NCBI GenBank assembly: GCA_022661535.1
Contig: JAKULF010000006.1
Location: 3,405,001 to 3,469,000, forward strand
Reading direction: 5' to 3'
Length of the DNA stretch: 64,000 nucleotides
Origin: Eutypa lata
Lineage: Eukaryota; Ascomycota; Sordariomycetes; Xylariales; Diatrypaceae
This document shows, piece by piece, positions 24,069 through 36,310 of this stretch (position 1 is the first letter of the stretch; each line of letters begins with the position of its first letter). The notes beneath the pieces were generated by a model. It was not told the origin of the DNA and did not search any database. It saw nothing but the letters and a program-made list of their open reading frames with translations. The position numbers were made by a program, and so were the translations under genes.

Positions 24069-24401
24069 CTAGGGTTTCGGCGTAGTTACCGCCGTAATTC
24101 CAAAACTTTAGCCCCACTCGAGTTCAACCCCCCTTGGTCAGGTCCCATGCTTCATCATTACAAGACACTTTCAGATCATAGTAGCAAAAAGCAACGCGTC
24201 ATAATATCATTATTCTACTAACTTATGAACAATAAGCAATCAGTAGTTATCCCGTAGATAGATAGATAATCCCAATCCCCTCCCACCACACTTTCCGGCC
24301 CGTACCCTGGATATATACAGTTTTAGACCCCTTGTGGGGATATCACCACGTTTTTCCCATTTAGTGCAACCTAAACTACAATCAACTTATCCACGTATAT
24401 T
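24069..24401. other. Intergenic, M24 promoter
   Basis: 333 bases between the P5C dehydrogenase stop and the M24 start. No further feature seen. Confidence 0.5.
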
Positions 24402-26329
24402 TTATACCTCATTGCTAGGATACGGGACCTTAGTCGTAGCACCAAACTCCTCCTTCAAGCTGCGGACGCTCACGAACCGGCCGAGCAGGTTCACCGACCC
24501 AGCCTTGTCATTGGTGCCACTGGCGCGACCACCACCGAAGGGCTGCTGGCCCACAACAGCGCCCGTGCTCTTGCAGTTGACGTAGAAGTTGCCAGCCGCA
24601 TTGCGGAGCCTCTCCTCTGCGACGCGAACAGCGCTGCGGTCCGCCGCGAACACGGCACCCGTGAGCCCGTACTCGCTCGCGCCGTCGACGAGGTCGCACG
24701 CGTCCGTGAAGGCCTTGTCGGGGTCGCCCGACACATCATCGTAGACGTAGACGGTGAGGACGGGGCCGAACAGCTCCGTGCTCATGAGCTTGTGCGACGC
24801 GCTCTTGGTCTGGTAGACGGTCGGCTGGATAAAGTAGCCCTTGGAAGAATCGTAGGCTCCGCCGGCTAAGAGCTCGAGCTCCGGGTCGTTCTTGGCGTCG
24901 TCGATCACGCCCGACAGCTTGGCGAAGCTGCCGGCGTGGATCACGGGGCCGATGAAGTTGGCCGGGTCCGTGGGCGGGCCCACGCTCAGGCCTTGCGTCT
25001 GGGCCACGAGCTTCTCCTTGAACTCGGGCCACACCGACTTGGGCACGTACACGCGGCTGGTGGCGCTGCACTTCTGGCCCTGGTACTCGAAGGCGCCGCG
25101 GACGGTCTGCGCCGCCGCGTTGGTGAGGTCCGCGCTGCGGTGGATGATGTGGAAGTTCTTGCCGCCGGTCTCGCCGACGATGCGCGGGTACCCGACGTAG
25201 CGGCCCTCGGCGACGCCGGCGCCGATCTGGCCGTACAGCTTGCGGAACACGGCCGTGCTGCCCGTGTAGTGGAGGGCAGCGAACTGGCTGTGGCCTAGCG
25301 CCGCGCGGGTCACCTCCTCGGCGTCGCCGGGGACGAACTGGATGACGTTCTCCGGTAAACCGGCCTCCAGCAGGATGCGGTAGATGAGATAAGCAGATGC
25401 GACAGCGCTGTCAGACGGCTTCCAGACGACGACGTTACCGAGCAGAGCCGGGGCACCAGCCAGGTTACCGCCGATTGCGGTAAAGTTGAAGGGGCTGACG
25501 GCGTAGACGAAGCCCTCGAGGGGGCGGTACTCGGTGCGGTTCCAGACGCCGGTGGCGTTGAACCCGGGTTGCTGGGCGTACAGCTCCTCGGCGTAGGCGA
25601 CGTTGAAGCGGAAGAAGTCGCACAGCTCGGCGGCGGCGTCAATCTCGGCCTGCCAGGCGTTCTTGCCCTGGCCCAGCATCGTCACGGCCATGATGTCGTA
25701 CCGGTACTTGGTCGAGATCAGATCGGCGGCCTTGAGGAAGACGGCCGCGCGGTCCGCGAACGGCATCGCCTCCCACGCGGGCTTAGCCGCTAGCGCGGAC
25801 TCGATCGCCTTCTCGACGTCGGCGCCGCTGGCGAGGGAGTAGTTCGCTATCGTGGAGGCGTGGTCGGAGGGGTTGTGCTGTCTGCCAGTTTGAGAGGTCT
25901 TGATCTGTTTTAGAGTTAGTTTATCGTGTCAGACCATCTCATGCTGATAGTTCGGTTGCATACTGCTTTACCTCCTACGACAATTGGGATTTCTTCGGGG
26001 CCCTTCTGCTTCAGCGCCTCCACAGTGGAGTATAGCCCTTCTCGCTGCGGTGAACCTTTCGTGTAGTGTTGCTATTTATTCTGTCAGTAAACCAGTTTCT
26101 CAATTGTTCAAGATTGGCCGAGCATATAGCATACATTAGGTTCGTTGAACACCTTGGGCGTCTTAAAGCTAGCCAAAGTTGTCAATCGGGTGCTCGTCGT
26201 GCTTAATGGCCTCGAGCTGGCTAATTGTGATGGAATCCGTCTAGCATATCCCCTTGAAGCAACTTGCAAGCCAGACCGGCATGCAATGGCGAGACCGCCG
26301 CAGCTCTTCCGTGAAGCAGCCATGGTCAA
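24402..26329 (-). CDS. prnC: Delta-1-pyrroline-5-carboxylate dehydrogenase, mitochondrial
   Basis: Three exons (26329-26135, 26071-25964, 25904-24402) give 601 residues. The 63- and 59-nt introns start GTATGC, and the joins rebuild FNEPNQHYTKGS and VVGGKAIKTSQTGR. This is an ALDH4A1-type enzyme that oxidises P5C to glutamate with NAD, the second step of proline catabolism, in the mitochondrial matrix. The first 50 residues are Arg/Ser-rich with no acids, a mitochondrial presequence. The catalytic Glu sits in VGETGGKNFH and the catalytic Cys in GQKCSATSR (near residue 379). Family signatures SPFNFTAIGGNLAGAPALLG and QQPFGGGRASGTNDKAG are present. The symbol follows Aspergillus prnC (yeast PUT2). 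No proline oxidase or permease lies in the window. High G/C at third positions suggests strong expression. Confidence 0.95.
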
Positions 26330-28144
26330 TCGGGTCCCTCGGAGCTTATCCTAATGCTGTTATCGACTAACTAGGTCGTGCTTCACTGTCTTCGTGTTGA
26401 TTCTTGATGCTGTGTAGCTTGAAGATGCTACAGTTCGCGAAATTGGCTGAACTGAAGATGAAATCACTCTAATGGAGAGGGAATAAGAATTAGAAGACAA
26501 TGATAAGAAGCACAAATGTCCACCAACGAGAGGTGCATCTGCAAACCCCAGCTCTTTATTAGTTGTGACGTTGGTGATGTTCCCACTAGAGCTCGCTTTG
26601 TTGCGGCATTGAGAGGGGCAAAGCTATGATAGATAGTGGGGATTTATAGTGCAATTGGAAAGCTGGAACCAATCAGAGAAGTCAGGATGTCAACGGCGCC
26701 CCGAATTCGGAAGCCCCATCATCTCCATGGCTCGGGTATCGATTTTCAGAGGTACTACAGTGGAGTTTCGCTCCGAACATCGTCGGATCGATATGGTAGA
26801 TTAGTCTGTGATATAGCTAGACAATCGCCTTCCGATGAGTGCTACTACTGATTTGAACTCCAGTATCATACTTAGCGCCATGTATATTCTGTTAGGTAAG
26901 GGGAGAATCTTCCGGGAACTAATGCCGAATAACGGAAACCGATACCGAGTAGCGCGAACTCGAAAAATAGCCTACGGTGTTCCGATCCGGCACGTTAGAT
27001 GTATTACTCCCCCCATTGTATTATGGTCATTGTATAGTCCAATCTATCGTTCAATTCACCTTAGACTGGGGGTTCTTAGCCATTATTAGTAATAGTTGTT
27101 GACTCCCAATCCATAGTATCCAGCAACTAAACGACAGAAAAAAGAAGCTTACATTGTCGATGTGGCGTCTTCATCATTATAGTATTAAGACGTCCCCAAT
27201 GCCGGTATCATTCCCAATAGATCACATATTGGTATAGAGGCCAATTCAAACCAGCCCTTTCAGTATCATAAACTTTCGATTCTTATACCTAATTTACCGA
27301 TATCATCATACAGAGTGAAATTGTAAGAGAATACCCAACACATCATTACTTGCTTGCCCGCGCATTTGAAGACAGACCCATGGGATCAGCTCAAGGGCCG
27401 ATGGACAAAGCGAAACCTTATACGTGGATTTTGAAAGTTGGTATTATTAATTAATAGTTAGCTAGACAAATTATGGTACAGAAAGTGAAGCTCACTCCTC
27501 CCAAGTGGTTGTGTAATTTAAACACATAGAAAATGAATAATCAGCAAAGTCAAGAGCGATAACTTTAAGCCATCGGGTTGAACAGAGATATGGCTTCGAA
27601 AGTTACCATTTAAGCGTTGGCTGTGGGATGTCAGCCCACACAACTCCCCTGAGTATTGGGGAATGTGTTGCAGTATATAAGCTGCTATCTTGATAAATAA
27701 ATGAGCGGCATCGGTTTTGGTAATATAATGGCTCTTATATGCTTACGTATCTCGTAATTTTATACCGAATCACATGTTAGTATCACAAAGCTCCCCCCCT
27801 TTCCAAAATTCCTTGTCTATAACCAACCAGAGGGATTTGATTCTAGATAGTATCTAAGTATAAGTGGGCGTGTTGGTGGGGTTTTTCGACAGCAGGAGAA
27901 TCCAAACTACCCGCATTTGTGGCTGTGCCATTTGGTTGATTCGATCATGTGGTATTTAGGTCTTACATAGTACCCCCTCCTCGAATTGTCGATGGGAGTT
28001 TTAAAAATAAAGCGAGGCTTCTTACTTTTTCCTCCGTACCATCCATCGGTTCCATTCTTCGACCTGAAGTTTTTGAAAGCGCTATTCTCCTCGACGATGA
28101 TTGAAGCCTAACATTACACACGAGAATAGTCCCACGCGTTGATC
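26330..28144. other. Long intergenic region
   Basis: 1.8 kb between divergently transcribed P5C dehydrogenase and the second HET gene, so both promoters lie here. Short plus-strand frames at 26636 and 26835 have no family resemblance. The composition becomes AT-rich after 27100. No tRNA, repeat array or transposon end recognised. Confidence 0.5.
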
Positions 28145-30381
28145 ATGACTTATAAATCATTAAGCGTGAACACCTCACAAATCCGACATTTAATCATTGA
28201 ACCGGCCTTAAACGACACCGATGAGCTATCTTGTCGACTAGAAAATGTCTTCCTTGGTCCGGAGCCGCGGTTTGTCGCCCTTTCGTACAGATGGGGGGAT
28301 CCAGATGACCAGAGACGGGCTCTCGTAGATGGACAAGTCACAATGATCACAGCCAGCCTTGACGGAGCGTTACGTGGGCTTCGCCGAAGAGGCTTCCGGA
28401 GGGTCTGGGCAGACGGTCTTTGCATCAACCAACAGGACACGGAAGAGCGGGCACAGCAAGTCACGAAAATGGATGCTATTTACCGCTCGGCTTCTAGAGT
28501 ATTAGCGTGGCTCGGGGAAGAAGAATACGAAGGCGAGGCCGAAGATGCTCTTTCCGCATTGCAATATCTCGAATCGCCCAAGAACAAGAGCAGCGAACTC
28601 TCTTCTTCCTCACGGTAAAAAAAAAGAAAATAGCCGGAAAAAAAGAAAAAAAAAGAAAGTTTTGGCTAACGGCGATTAGAGACGCGCTATGGAAACTTCT
28701 CCAGAGTGAATACTGGCGTCGAGTCTGGATTATCCAGGAGGTCTCCGTGAACGAAAGTCTATTTATTCTCTGGGGGTCCCAAATATTCAGCATTGATTCT
28801 CTCTGTCGACTGCTGATCCAGAATGGCGCGGGACTTCCGCCAGAGCTTAACCTGCAGTTGAGGGACTTGAGGAATATACTTTACTTTCGAACGACTCAAT
28901 CGACGCTTCAGTTGCCGGGACTGCTTGCAGCTATTTACAAATCACGTCGAGCGCAGGCGAGCGACCCGCGCGATAAGGTCTTCGCTCTACGCGGTCTTAC
29001 TTTCGATGGTGCTATTCTCTTACCATCCCCGAGCTATGTACGTTCGCTGGAAAACACGTGCATAGATCTTGCGTCTCAGATAGTTCGCACTTCGTCCTCG
29101 CTAAATATACTATTACTGAGATCGAGTCAAAGTAGCACGTGGGTACCAGACCTATTCGATGGAAATGCTTGGAAACCCTGGTGGAGGTCGAGCTCCGTGC
29201 AACAGCGCCGAATAGCAGGAGCGAATTACCATTCCACTACTCACTATGGTGCTGCGAAATCTTGGCAGGCTTTTCGGGGCCAGCGAGCCGAGGCAACGGT
29301 GCATAGATCACATATCGAGGTCAAGGCCCTTATTGTTGACACTATCAACGGTTGCTTCCCCACGTTAAGCGAAAGCTTAATGCCAAACGCGCCGGTACGA
29401 GCAATGAACAGCGGTGGTGCGGTTGTAGACCAGGCTCCAAAGTCTGGAACAAAGCCAGGCTATTTATCGGAATACGACATGAAGAGGAAAGCCTTGTGCA
29501 GGGGTTATAAGGAACAGACCACGCCCTTTCCACGATGGAGAATCTTATGCCGCACGCCAAATATGAAGTCAAGCTGGACTTTTTGGAATGAAAAGTTGGA
29601 TGAGAGGACACGAAAACTTGTGCAGCATGGGAAGATGCCAGCCAACCCATACGACCGGCAGGTGAAAGGTAGTTCTCCCATCAGAGGCACGCGCGACAGC
29701 CCGGCAGTTGGTTTCCCGATGTCAGGCCCGTGGGAAAGGATGCTCAAAGACATAGTTTGGTTGCTGTGGACTCTCGGGCTCAGAAATAGCCAGTCCGGAA
29801 ACAACCCCAATCCGCCTACGCCGGTCCTTGAAGACACACAAATCCGAGTAGTGTCCAGGATGTTAGACAAGCATAACTTCGAGATGGTTCGAGAATCTGC
29901 GCCTTTTCTGGTTCGGTGGTTCCAGTGCTGCGAGGGCCTTGATCTCAACATCGGCGATCGCTCATTTATCGACTGGTTTACGGGGCCGTGGGGTGACCAC
30001 AAAGACTTGTTCAAGAATCCGGTAGCGCTTCCAAATACCCCTAGAGAAAGAAGACGAATGATCGAAAATGCCAGCATTTGTATGCAAGAGAACTTGGAAA
30101 ACGGGGGAATGCGTTTAAGTTTCACAAGGCAGGGGAAACTGGGATGGTTCAGGAAATGGGTCCAGCCGGGTGACGAGGTTGCGATAGTTCCTGGTTGCGA
30201 CTTGCCATTGGTCCTCAGAGCACGACCTCAGGGCGGATATAGCTTGATTGGAGAGTGTATAATACCTGGGTTGATGTTCGGTGAAGCCATGCCATATACT
30301 AAAGACGACAAGGAATGCAAAGGAGAGTACTGCGGACAGCATTACGGACTCGACAGGTTGCTGGATGTGAAGATATACTAA
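28145..30381 (+). CDS. HET-domain (heterokaryon incompatibility) protein
   Basis: Exons 28145-28614 and 28680-30381 give 723 residues. The 65-nt intron is almost pure A/G apart from its GGCTAAC branch site and ATTAG acceptor. Its removal joins SSSSR to DALWKLLQ, continuing the domain. The HET domain is near the N-terminus: FVALSYRWGD (about residues 46-55), VWADGLCINQQD (about 89-100), MDAIYRSASRVLAWLGEE and, after the intron, EYWRRVWIIQEV. This is the short-N-terminus HET class, unlike the protein at 1064. The C-terminal region contains the MxxxR...GVGP-like segment replaced by GDEVAIVPGCDLPLVLR and ends YGLDRLLDVKIY, common in this class. Role: non-self recognition is the known role of a few members; here inferred. 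Start is the first ATG after a stop-rich leader. Confidence 0.9.
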
Positions 30382-31575
30382 GCAAATGACAATGCATGTG
30401 AGGGAGTAGTCAGTGTCACAGTATCGGTATATATCATAAAGAAAGCATGCCTGCCCACTACAGTATCTAGTACAAGACATGGACATAGAGGGAAATAGTA
30501 GAGAGATAGGGTTTGTAACTAACCTAGCTACCTAGATAAATACTCTTTTATGCAACTATACTGCCCACCTTCAAGGCTAGTCCAGTCCCCGTATACTGAC
30601 ACAGGTTTAGTAACCACACATACATGCTGATTGATCGCATCTGAGCGAAAGAAGGATGGGGGATTCTTATTTTTATAAGAGAATTACTGTCACGATTTCA
30701 GGGGGCACGGGCGTTTGAGAAGTAACTTCTACCTAATATTAACTACTTACATTTCTGACGCCAACATATATTTTAATTGGGTGATGTAGTAATAACCAAT
30801 GGAACAGCCATATTCTTTTTTCTTCTTCAAGTCGGATGAAGTGCGCACTGCCATTGTTTTCACAAATCACATCAACATACAGAGAATAACTGCGTAGATA
30901 ACTTAATCAAACAATCTCAACGATTCTATTATAATTACAGAGACTAAACTACTTAGTTAAGTTAAAAAGAACACCTGTGTGTATGCCAATGCGTATACAG
31001 AACAGAAGACATGCAGCTACCAACTATCTGTCTGCTAATGCTCATCCCTCGCCTTCTCTTCCCCCCTTTTCTCCTCAAAAAGCTCTCTTTCTGTTTCCCC
31101 AAAACAAACAAACAATGGGTATAAGCTGTCATTATTACTAGGTATTATTCACCCTCTTTTTTCTCGTCACTCCTCTCCTCTTCTTTTCCCCTCACACGTA
31201 GTTGATCATTGACATCTCGCCCTGTCAGTTCGGCATAGAGGGCAGGATAGGTATTGTTCCGGAGCAAGCGACCACAAGCATCTTGCTCTACCTTATCTCG
31301 TCTTGTCTCATCTTGGGTCACCCGAACTTCCGCTCAGAATAACAACACCCCCCCTCCTGACATCGCTTTTCTCTCTTCTGTACCCCGCCCACCATGAGTC
31401 GATTATTGAACGGGACGACGCGCCCCAACCAGTTCAGGGCATGAAACCACAAGTCATCAGCGTAGACCGAGCTCCGACGGCGGTGATTTGCATTCCCATT
31501 CCCACCACTACGACGACCTCCCCCAGACCCCCACCGCACCCCACGCCGTCCCACCAGCAGCAGCTTCCACCTCTC
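30382..31575. other. Intergenic between convergent genes, pyrimidine-rich tract
   Basis: 3' flanks of the HET gene and the PhoD gene. A C/T-rich stretch covers about 31040-31200. The plus-strand frame beginning at 31303 is the opposite strand of the low-complexity PhoD C-terminus and is not accepted. Confidence 0.5.
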
Positions 31576-34316
31576 CTAACGACTAGCAGCCCTAAGAGAC
31601 GGGGCCGCACTCCCACTCGTCGTCGTCGTCGCACCATCCCTATCTCTCGCGCCAACGCTCCTCCCGGCCGCACTAGACCCGCCCGCCGTAGTGGTGGCAG
31701 TAGTAGTCCTAGTCTCGGGCCTGCTCCGATGGCGGTGGATATGCGGGTGGTGCTTCCCGACGTTCGTGCCGTACTTGCCCGGCTCGTAGTGTAGGGCGGG
31801 GATCGTGAGGCCGTAGGGCAGCGTCCGGCCCTCCGGGTCGTGCTGGTCGATCTCCACGAAGATCCGGCAGTCCAGGGACCCGTCGCTGCCCCGGCCGTGC
31901 GTCTCGTCCGCCGCGGCCTTGTGCTTCGTGCCGGCGTCGAGCTCGCCCGCGTGCAGGAAGGAGTGTCCGTCTTTGCCGTCGAACTTGTTGGTATTCTCCT
32001 CCGGTGCGGCACCGGCAGTGTCGCCGTTCGTAGCTGCCCCGTTGCCGTTTGTGGCAGCCCCGTTGCCATTCGTGGCCGCGAGTGCGTCGCCGTTCGTTGC
32101 CGTCGCGGTGCCGTTTGCGACTGGTGGGTTATTCGGCGAGTTTTCCGTCAGGATAGCGTAGTTCCGACTGGGCATCGTGACGTGGTTTGAGTTGCTGGTC
32201 TTCTTGGCCTTGCCGGGGTCCTTGTCGAAGAGGCTCAGCAGGGTCTCGTCCGTGTCCGGGTTCAGGTGGTGGATCTTGTTCCGGCTCGAGAGCAGGTTGG
32301 CGATGGCGTTCGGTGGCGGCTTGTTCGTGATGGCGGATGATACCACGTTGACCATGTAGCGGTGGTCGGCTTCGATCGGGATGTGCAGGTTCGGGTTGGA
32401 GTAGAACCGTCCGAGGGCTGCCAAATGCACGTCGCCTCCTAATATGGTGAGCCGGACGGAGAATTCGGAGCAGACGGTCTGTAGACGCTCGATCAACGTG
32501 TTTCGCTCCTTTTTGTGCGTCCTGGCCGTGTAGTGGTCATCTAGGTCGTCTAGCAAATCCACGCTTCCATCGAAGTGGTTGAAGACGCCACCCCCTATAC
32601 ATCTTGTCAGCCACCCTGCACGCAGAAGCCTCTAGAGCTTCAGCTTCACGTACCAAAACCAAATCTGCGGTTCAAAAACTTGATAGGCGCAATGAACGGG
32701 CTCGAGAATACGTTTTCGAGCCATGTGAGACGCTAAAACAGTTAGTACCGGAAACATTTAGATAAGACTAGTTTGCAACCTACAGGATATGCAATAGGGA
32801 TTCCCAGTAGGAGCATTAGGTGCTTATATCCTCGACCCTCATTCGCAGCATCACGGAGTTCTTGCCTCACACGATCGAAAATTATATCATAGGTTTCGGG
32901 GTAGTTGACCTGGTGGCGAGTACGCTCCGTCCGTGCGTCAATGCCCATAAAGGCAATCCGAGCCCCCAGTTGAGTGAACATGTTCATTGAGTGCTCTGCG
33001 ACGTAAGGGCCGGGTCTTGACCCCATAATGTATGATTTATCCCATGTTGGTTCGGCTACGAATGTATCCTTCAGCTGGGCAGGATCATGGTTGGGGCCTC
33101 CCTCCATAGTTGCAGGCGCGTCAGAGGTATAAGTTGCGGCCGGGGGAGCGACGTGGTGCTGGAATAGGAGGTAATACTTGTGAGCAGTGCCGCCAATGCC
33201 ACGGAACACGTCGCATTTCATGAACTCATTTACGTAGGACCCAAAGCCATCAATAATGTCGTGATCGTCCCAGATATTCAGCTGCGCTATCTGGCCGTTC
33301 GCCTGCGCAAAGGGATCTGTCGAGTACCACTCGAGGTAGTTGTTTAAATAGTAGTCGTCGCAAGCTTGGCGCAAGGTCTCAGTGAAGGGATAGTCTCGGC
33401 GCTTCTTGGGATTGCCGATATCCGTCCATTCGCGCAGAGGTCCATCGACACGGATTCCGTCGTTGTAGATCTGGTCGCCGCCCCCGATCATAACGTGAAG
33501 CGGGCTTTTGGCGTGGACCCTCATGACATCGTTCCACAGCGCCGGGCCACACCAAGCATCCTCGTCGGTGCCAACGCTGAAACCATTGCACGAGCAGAAC
33601 ATGATCCGCATCGACTCGGTGCTGGCAGGGATGAAGAAATAGCTGGTCTTGGCCTTGCTTGCGCTCTTGTACGTCACGTCAGCAATGCTGTAGGCCCATT
33701 TCGTCTCGGTATCGGCGATGTCGCAGGTTAAGGAGAACTGCCAGAAGGTCGCGCGGGGATCTGAGTATAGACAGGTTCCTGGAATATCGATTCCGTGGTT
33801 GCTCTGGACGCCATTCGTCTGAGAGACTTCAGCGCCATTGGTCTCAGAATTAGCCTCTACTAGACCTTGCTGGTCATCGGCAATCTCGACACGTCCCAAG
33901 TGCAACACGGGCTGGAAGCTCTGAGTCTTGCCGCCACCGGCAGTGATGACGAGCACGCTACCATGCCAGACCCCATCTTCCATGCGCCGGTAGTTCAGCA
34001 AGGGCCCGCAGATAACCTCCTTTGCGCCGCCGGCGCCACCAGCCGCAACTTCTCCCCCTGTCGTTTCATTATCGGCCCCGATCGTGATGGGCTGGAAATT
34101 GCCAGTCCCATTGGCAGTAGGGTGCTCCGGCTCGACCCTCGAGGAGTTGAAGAAATTGGATAGGTCTCGCGTGTTGGAGCTCGACGTCTGCGCGTCGCGG
34201 GCAATGGCGGCACGAGCAAAGGAGGAGGACTCTTGATGCCTCCACCTATTGGACGATGCGTAGGGATTGTGTGGTTCTTCGTCTAATAAGTCTAGGTCGT
34301 CATGGTGAGCCGCCAT
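31576..34316 (-). CDS. PhoD-like phosphatase (metallophosphatase)
   Basis: Three exons (34316-32784, 32732-32654, 32594-31576) give 876 residues. The 51- and 59-nt introns have GTAGGT and GTACGT donors; the joins rebuild LGIPIAYPRLTWLENVFSSP and RFGFGGGVFNHFDGS. Metal-binding motifs of the PhoD fold are visible: GGGDQIYND, NIWDDHDIIDGFGSY and TILGGDVHLAALG. The N-terminal 120 residues are disordered. After the catalytic region there is an Asn/Ala/Gly linker encoded by an imperfect AATGGC-type repeat (about 32020-32130) and a His/Arg/Thr/Ser-rich tail. PhoD enzymes hydrolyse phosphomonoesters or diesters; this fungal intracellular clade lacks a signal peptide and its substrate is not established. 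The far C-terminus is low complexity, so its exact end is less certain than the rest. Confidence 0.87.
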
Positions 34317-36310
34317 CTTTTTATGCGACTGGTTTTTACAGGCAACTTCGACGCGATCTATAGCTTCTGTGTAAAGGTGGTTCGCGACCCTATACCCAAT
34401 GCAAATCTAGGGTAGTTGGGAACGTGTAGGAAATAATTATTTTGATCCCTAATATCAGCGAGCAAAGTAGGTCAGCCTTCCGAGGGTCCAATTCAGAATA
34501 ATAAATAACTATGGTGGCAGAACAAGCGTGTAAGAGATGTCTAGAAACTGAATACTGATACAAAATGTCTAGGGAGGTATCCAATCTTGGGGAGATTGGG
34601 TAACAGCAGGATGCCTGAACAGGAAATGCTTCAGTGTGTTATCTTGAGACAAAGGAACGACACACGATGCGAGGGATTGTGTTGGTTATAGTAGGACGCG
34701 ACAACAAGAAGCAGCAGCAGAAAAGACGTACGCCAAGAAGAGGCGCACGAAGGTAAACCACCTAACAAATCAAGCTTTCAAATGCCTGTGAATCTACACA
34801 AGTACACTTACCCTAAGCGCTTCTAGTAGACAACCAAGATGTCAATTGATTGGTATGCAAGTTTTACGACACCTCTCCAAATTCCAATGATTGAAGCTGT
34901 TTTCATATAGACAAATAGAAAATCAAGAATATAAGAAGAGAAAAAAGAGTTCAAGAGGATGAAGGATCTTGAAACTGGATTTTGAGTGTTACGAGGATGG
35001 TTACCTACGACGTACGAATCTAATACCTACATACACCTGAACCCCGGAAAGTCGGCACCACCATCAGCACCCTGCAGTAGGTAGATAAGCAGAATACCTA
35101 AGTACCTAATAAAAGTTGAGCCTACTCGGGGGGTTGTTGTGGCATGTCCAATCTCCTTCCATATTCTCACCATCACCGCAGGGACCGACCGATTTTTTCA
35201 GCTAGGTATGACTGGTATGTAACTACATTAACTATGTAGGAATCATACAGCAGGATTGAATGCACGCAGCACGTACTCTCAGTGGGCTTAGTTAGAATTT
35301 AGGGGCCCATGGATGATAATGATGATGGATGGCCCGCACTGATTTGGGGGACCAAGTCGACGATCGTATGTTCCTAGTGCGATGTTTTGTTAATTGTTTC
35401 TTTATGATTGACGGACGGGTCAGCAGCAAGGGCAGGGATGTTCGAAGAAAGTTTCTGTGTAACGGTTTTTATTACATATTTCGCACTCGGTTGCCTACAG
35501 GCGGGAAAGCCTCATTTGCACTAACATTAAAGCACGAAAAAAAAAGACGACGCCAAGCCTTACCAATTGCAACTAAACCAGAGGTGCATATGGGCCCCTA
35601 GTCATGGTTGCACGCGCGGTCCCTTTAATTACGTCGATTTCCGCTGGTTCTCATGATACTATGCCCCGCCAACAGCTTCACGATTCATACCTATGTACCT
35701 ACGATGTATTCTACGTATAGCAACAACAACATGCCTTTTATATATGATAGTAGATGCTTATAGTTAGATTGAAAAGCTCGTCATAGATATACATATAACT
35801 ATATTCAACAAATGACCAAAGGTAGAATGATATCAGGTCTACTCTGCTCACTATGTATCAACCCTTCTGCCCTTGCAACCTTGGAGCTCTGGCCTTCGTG
35901 CTGTGTAAGTAACTAGGGGTAGCCGGAATTGTGATTGGCGCTAGCCTCCATCCGCAATGACGTCGACCCTGTACCAAGAAAAGCAGATCCGTGTTCACGA
36001 TATTAAGAAATATCATACACATTAGCCTGAAAGGTACATATGTAGTATGCCGCGATACAAAAGAGGGCACATAACTCAGGTCAGATTTTCACTATATGTT
36101 AGATCTAACTACATACATAATTTTATAACGTCTGGTTGGTATGTATGTAGTTGATGACCCGTCGCATTTTACAATGTTGCTATTTTTATACAAGAGATCA
36201 GTTAATTAACTAGGTAGCCCATATTTCTTTTTGATACAGTATGGAGCTTTTTCCCACGTGGATTCCGTGGATCATATGTATTATGAGATGAGAGTACCAG
36301 AAAACGGGGT
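34317..36310. other. Long intergenic region
   Basis: 2 kb holding the PhoD promoter (left) and the rhomboid 3' flank (right). A 90-codon plus-strand frame at 35329 has no family resemblance. No RNA or repeat recognised. Confidence 0.5.

Noticed and set aside
31303..31794. Plus-strand Pro/Arg/Thr-rich frame of 163 codons
   Set aside because: It is the antisense of the low-complexity tail of the PhoD-like gene.
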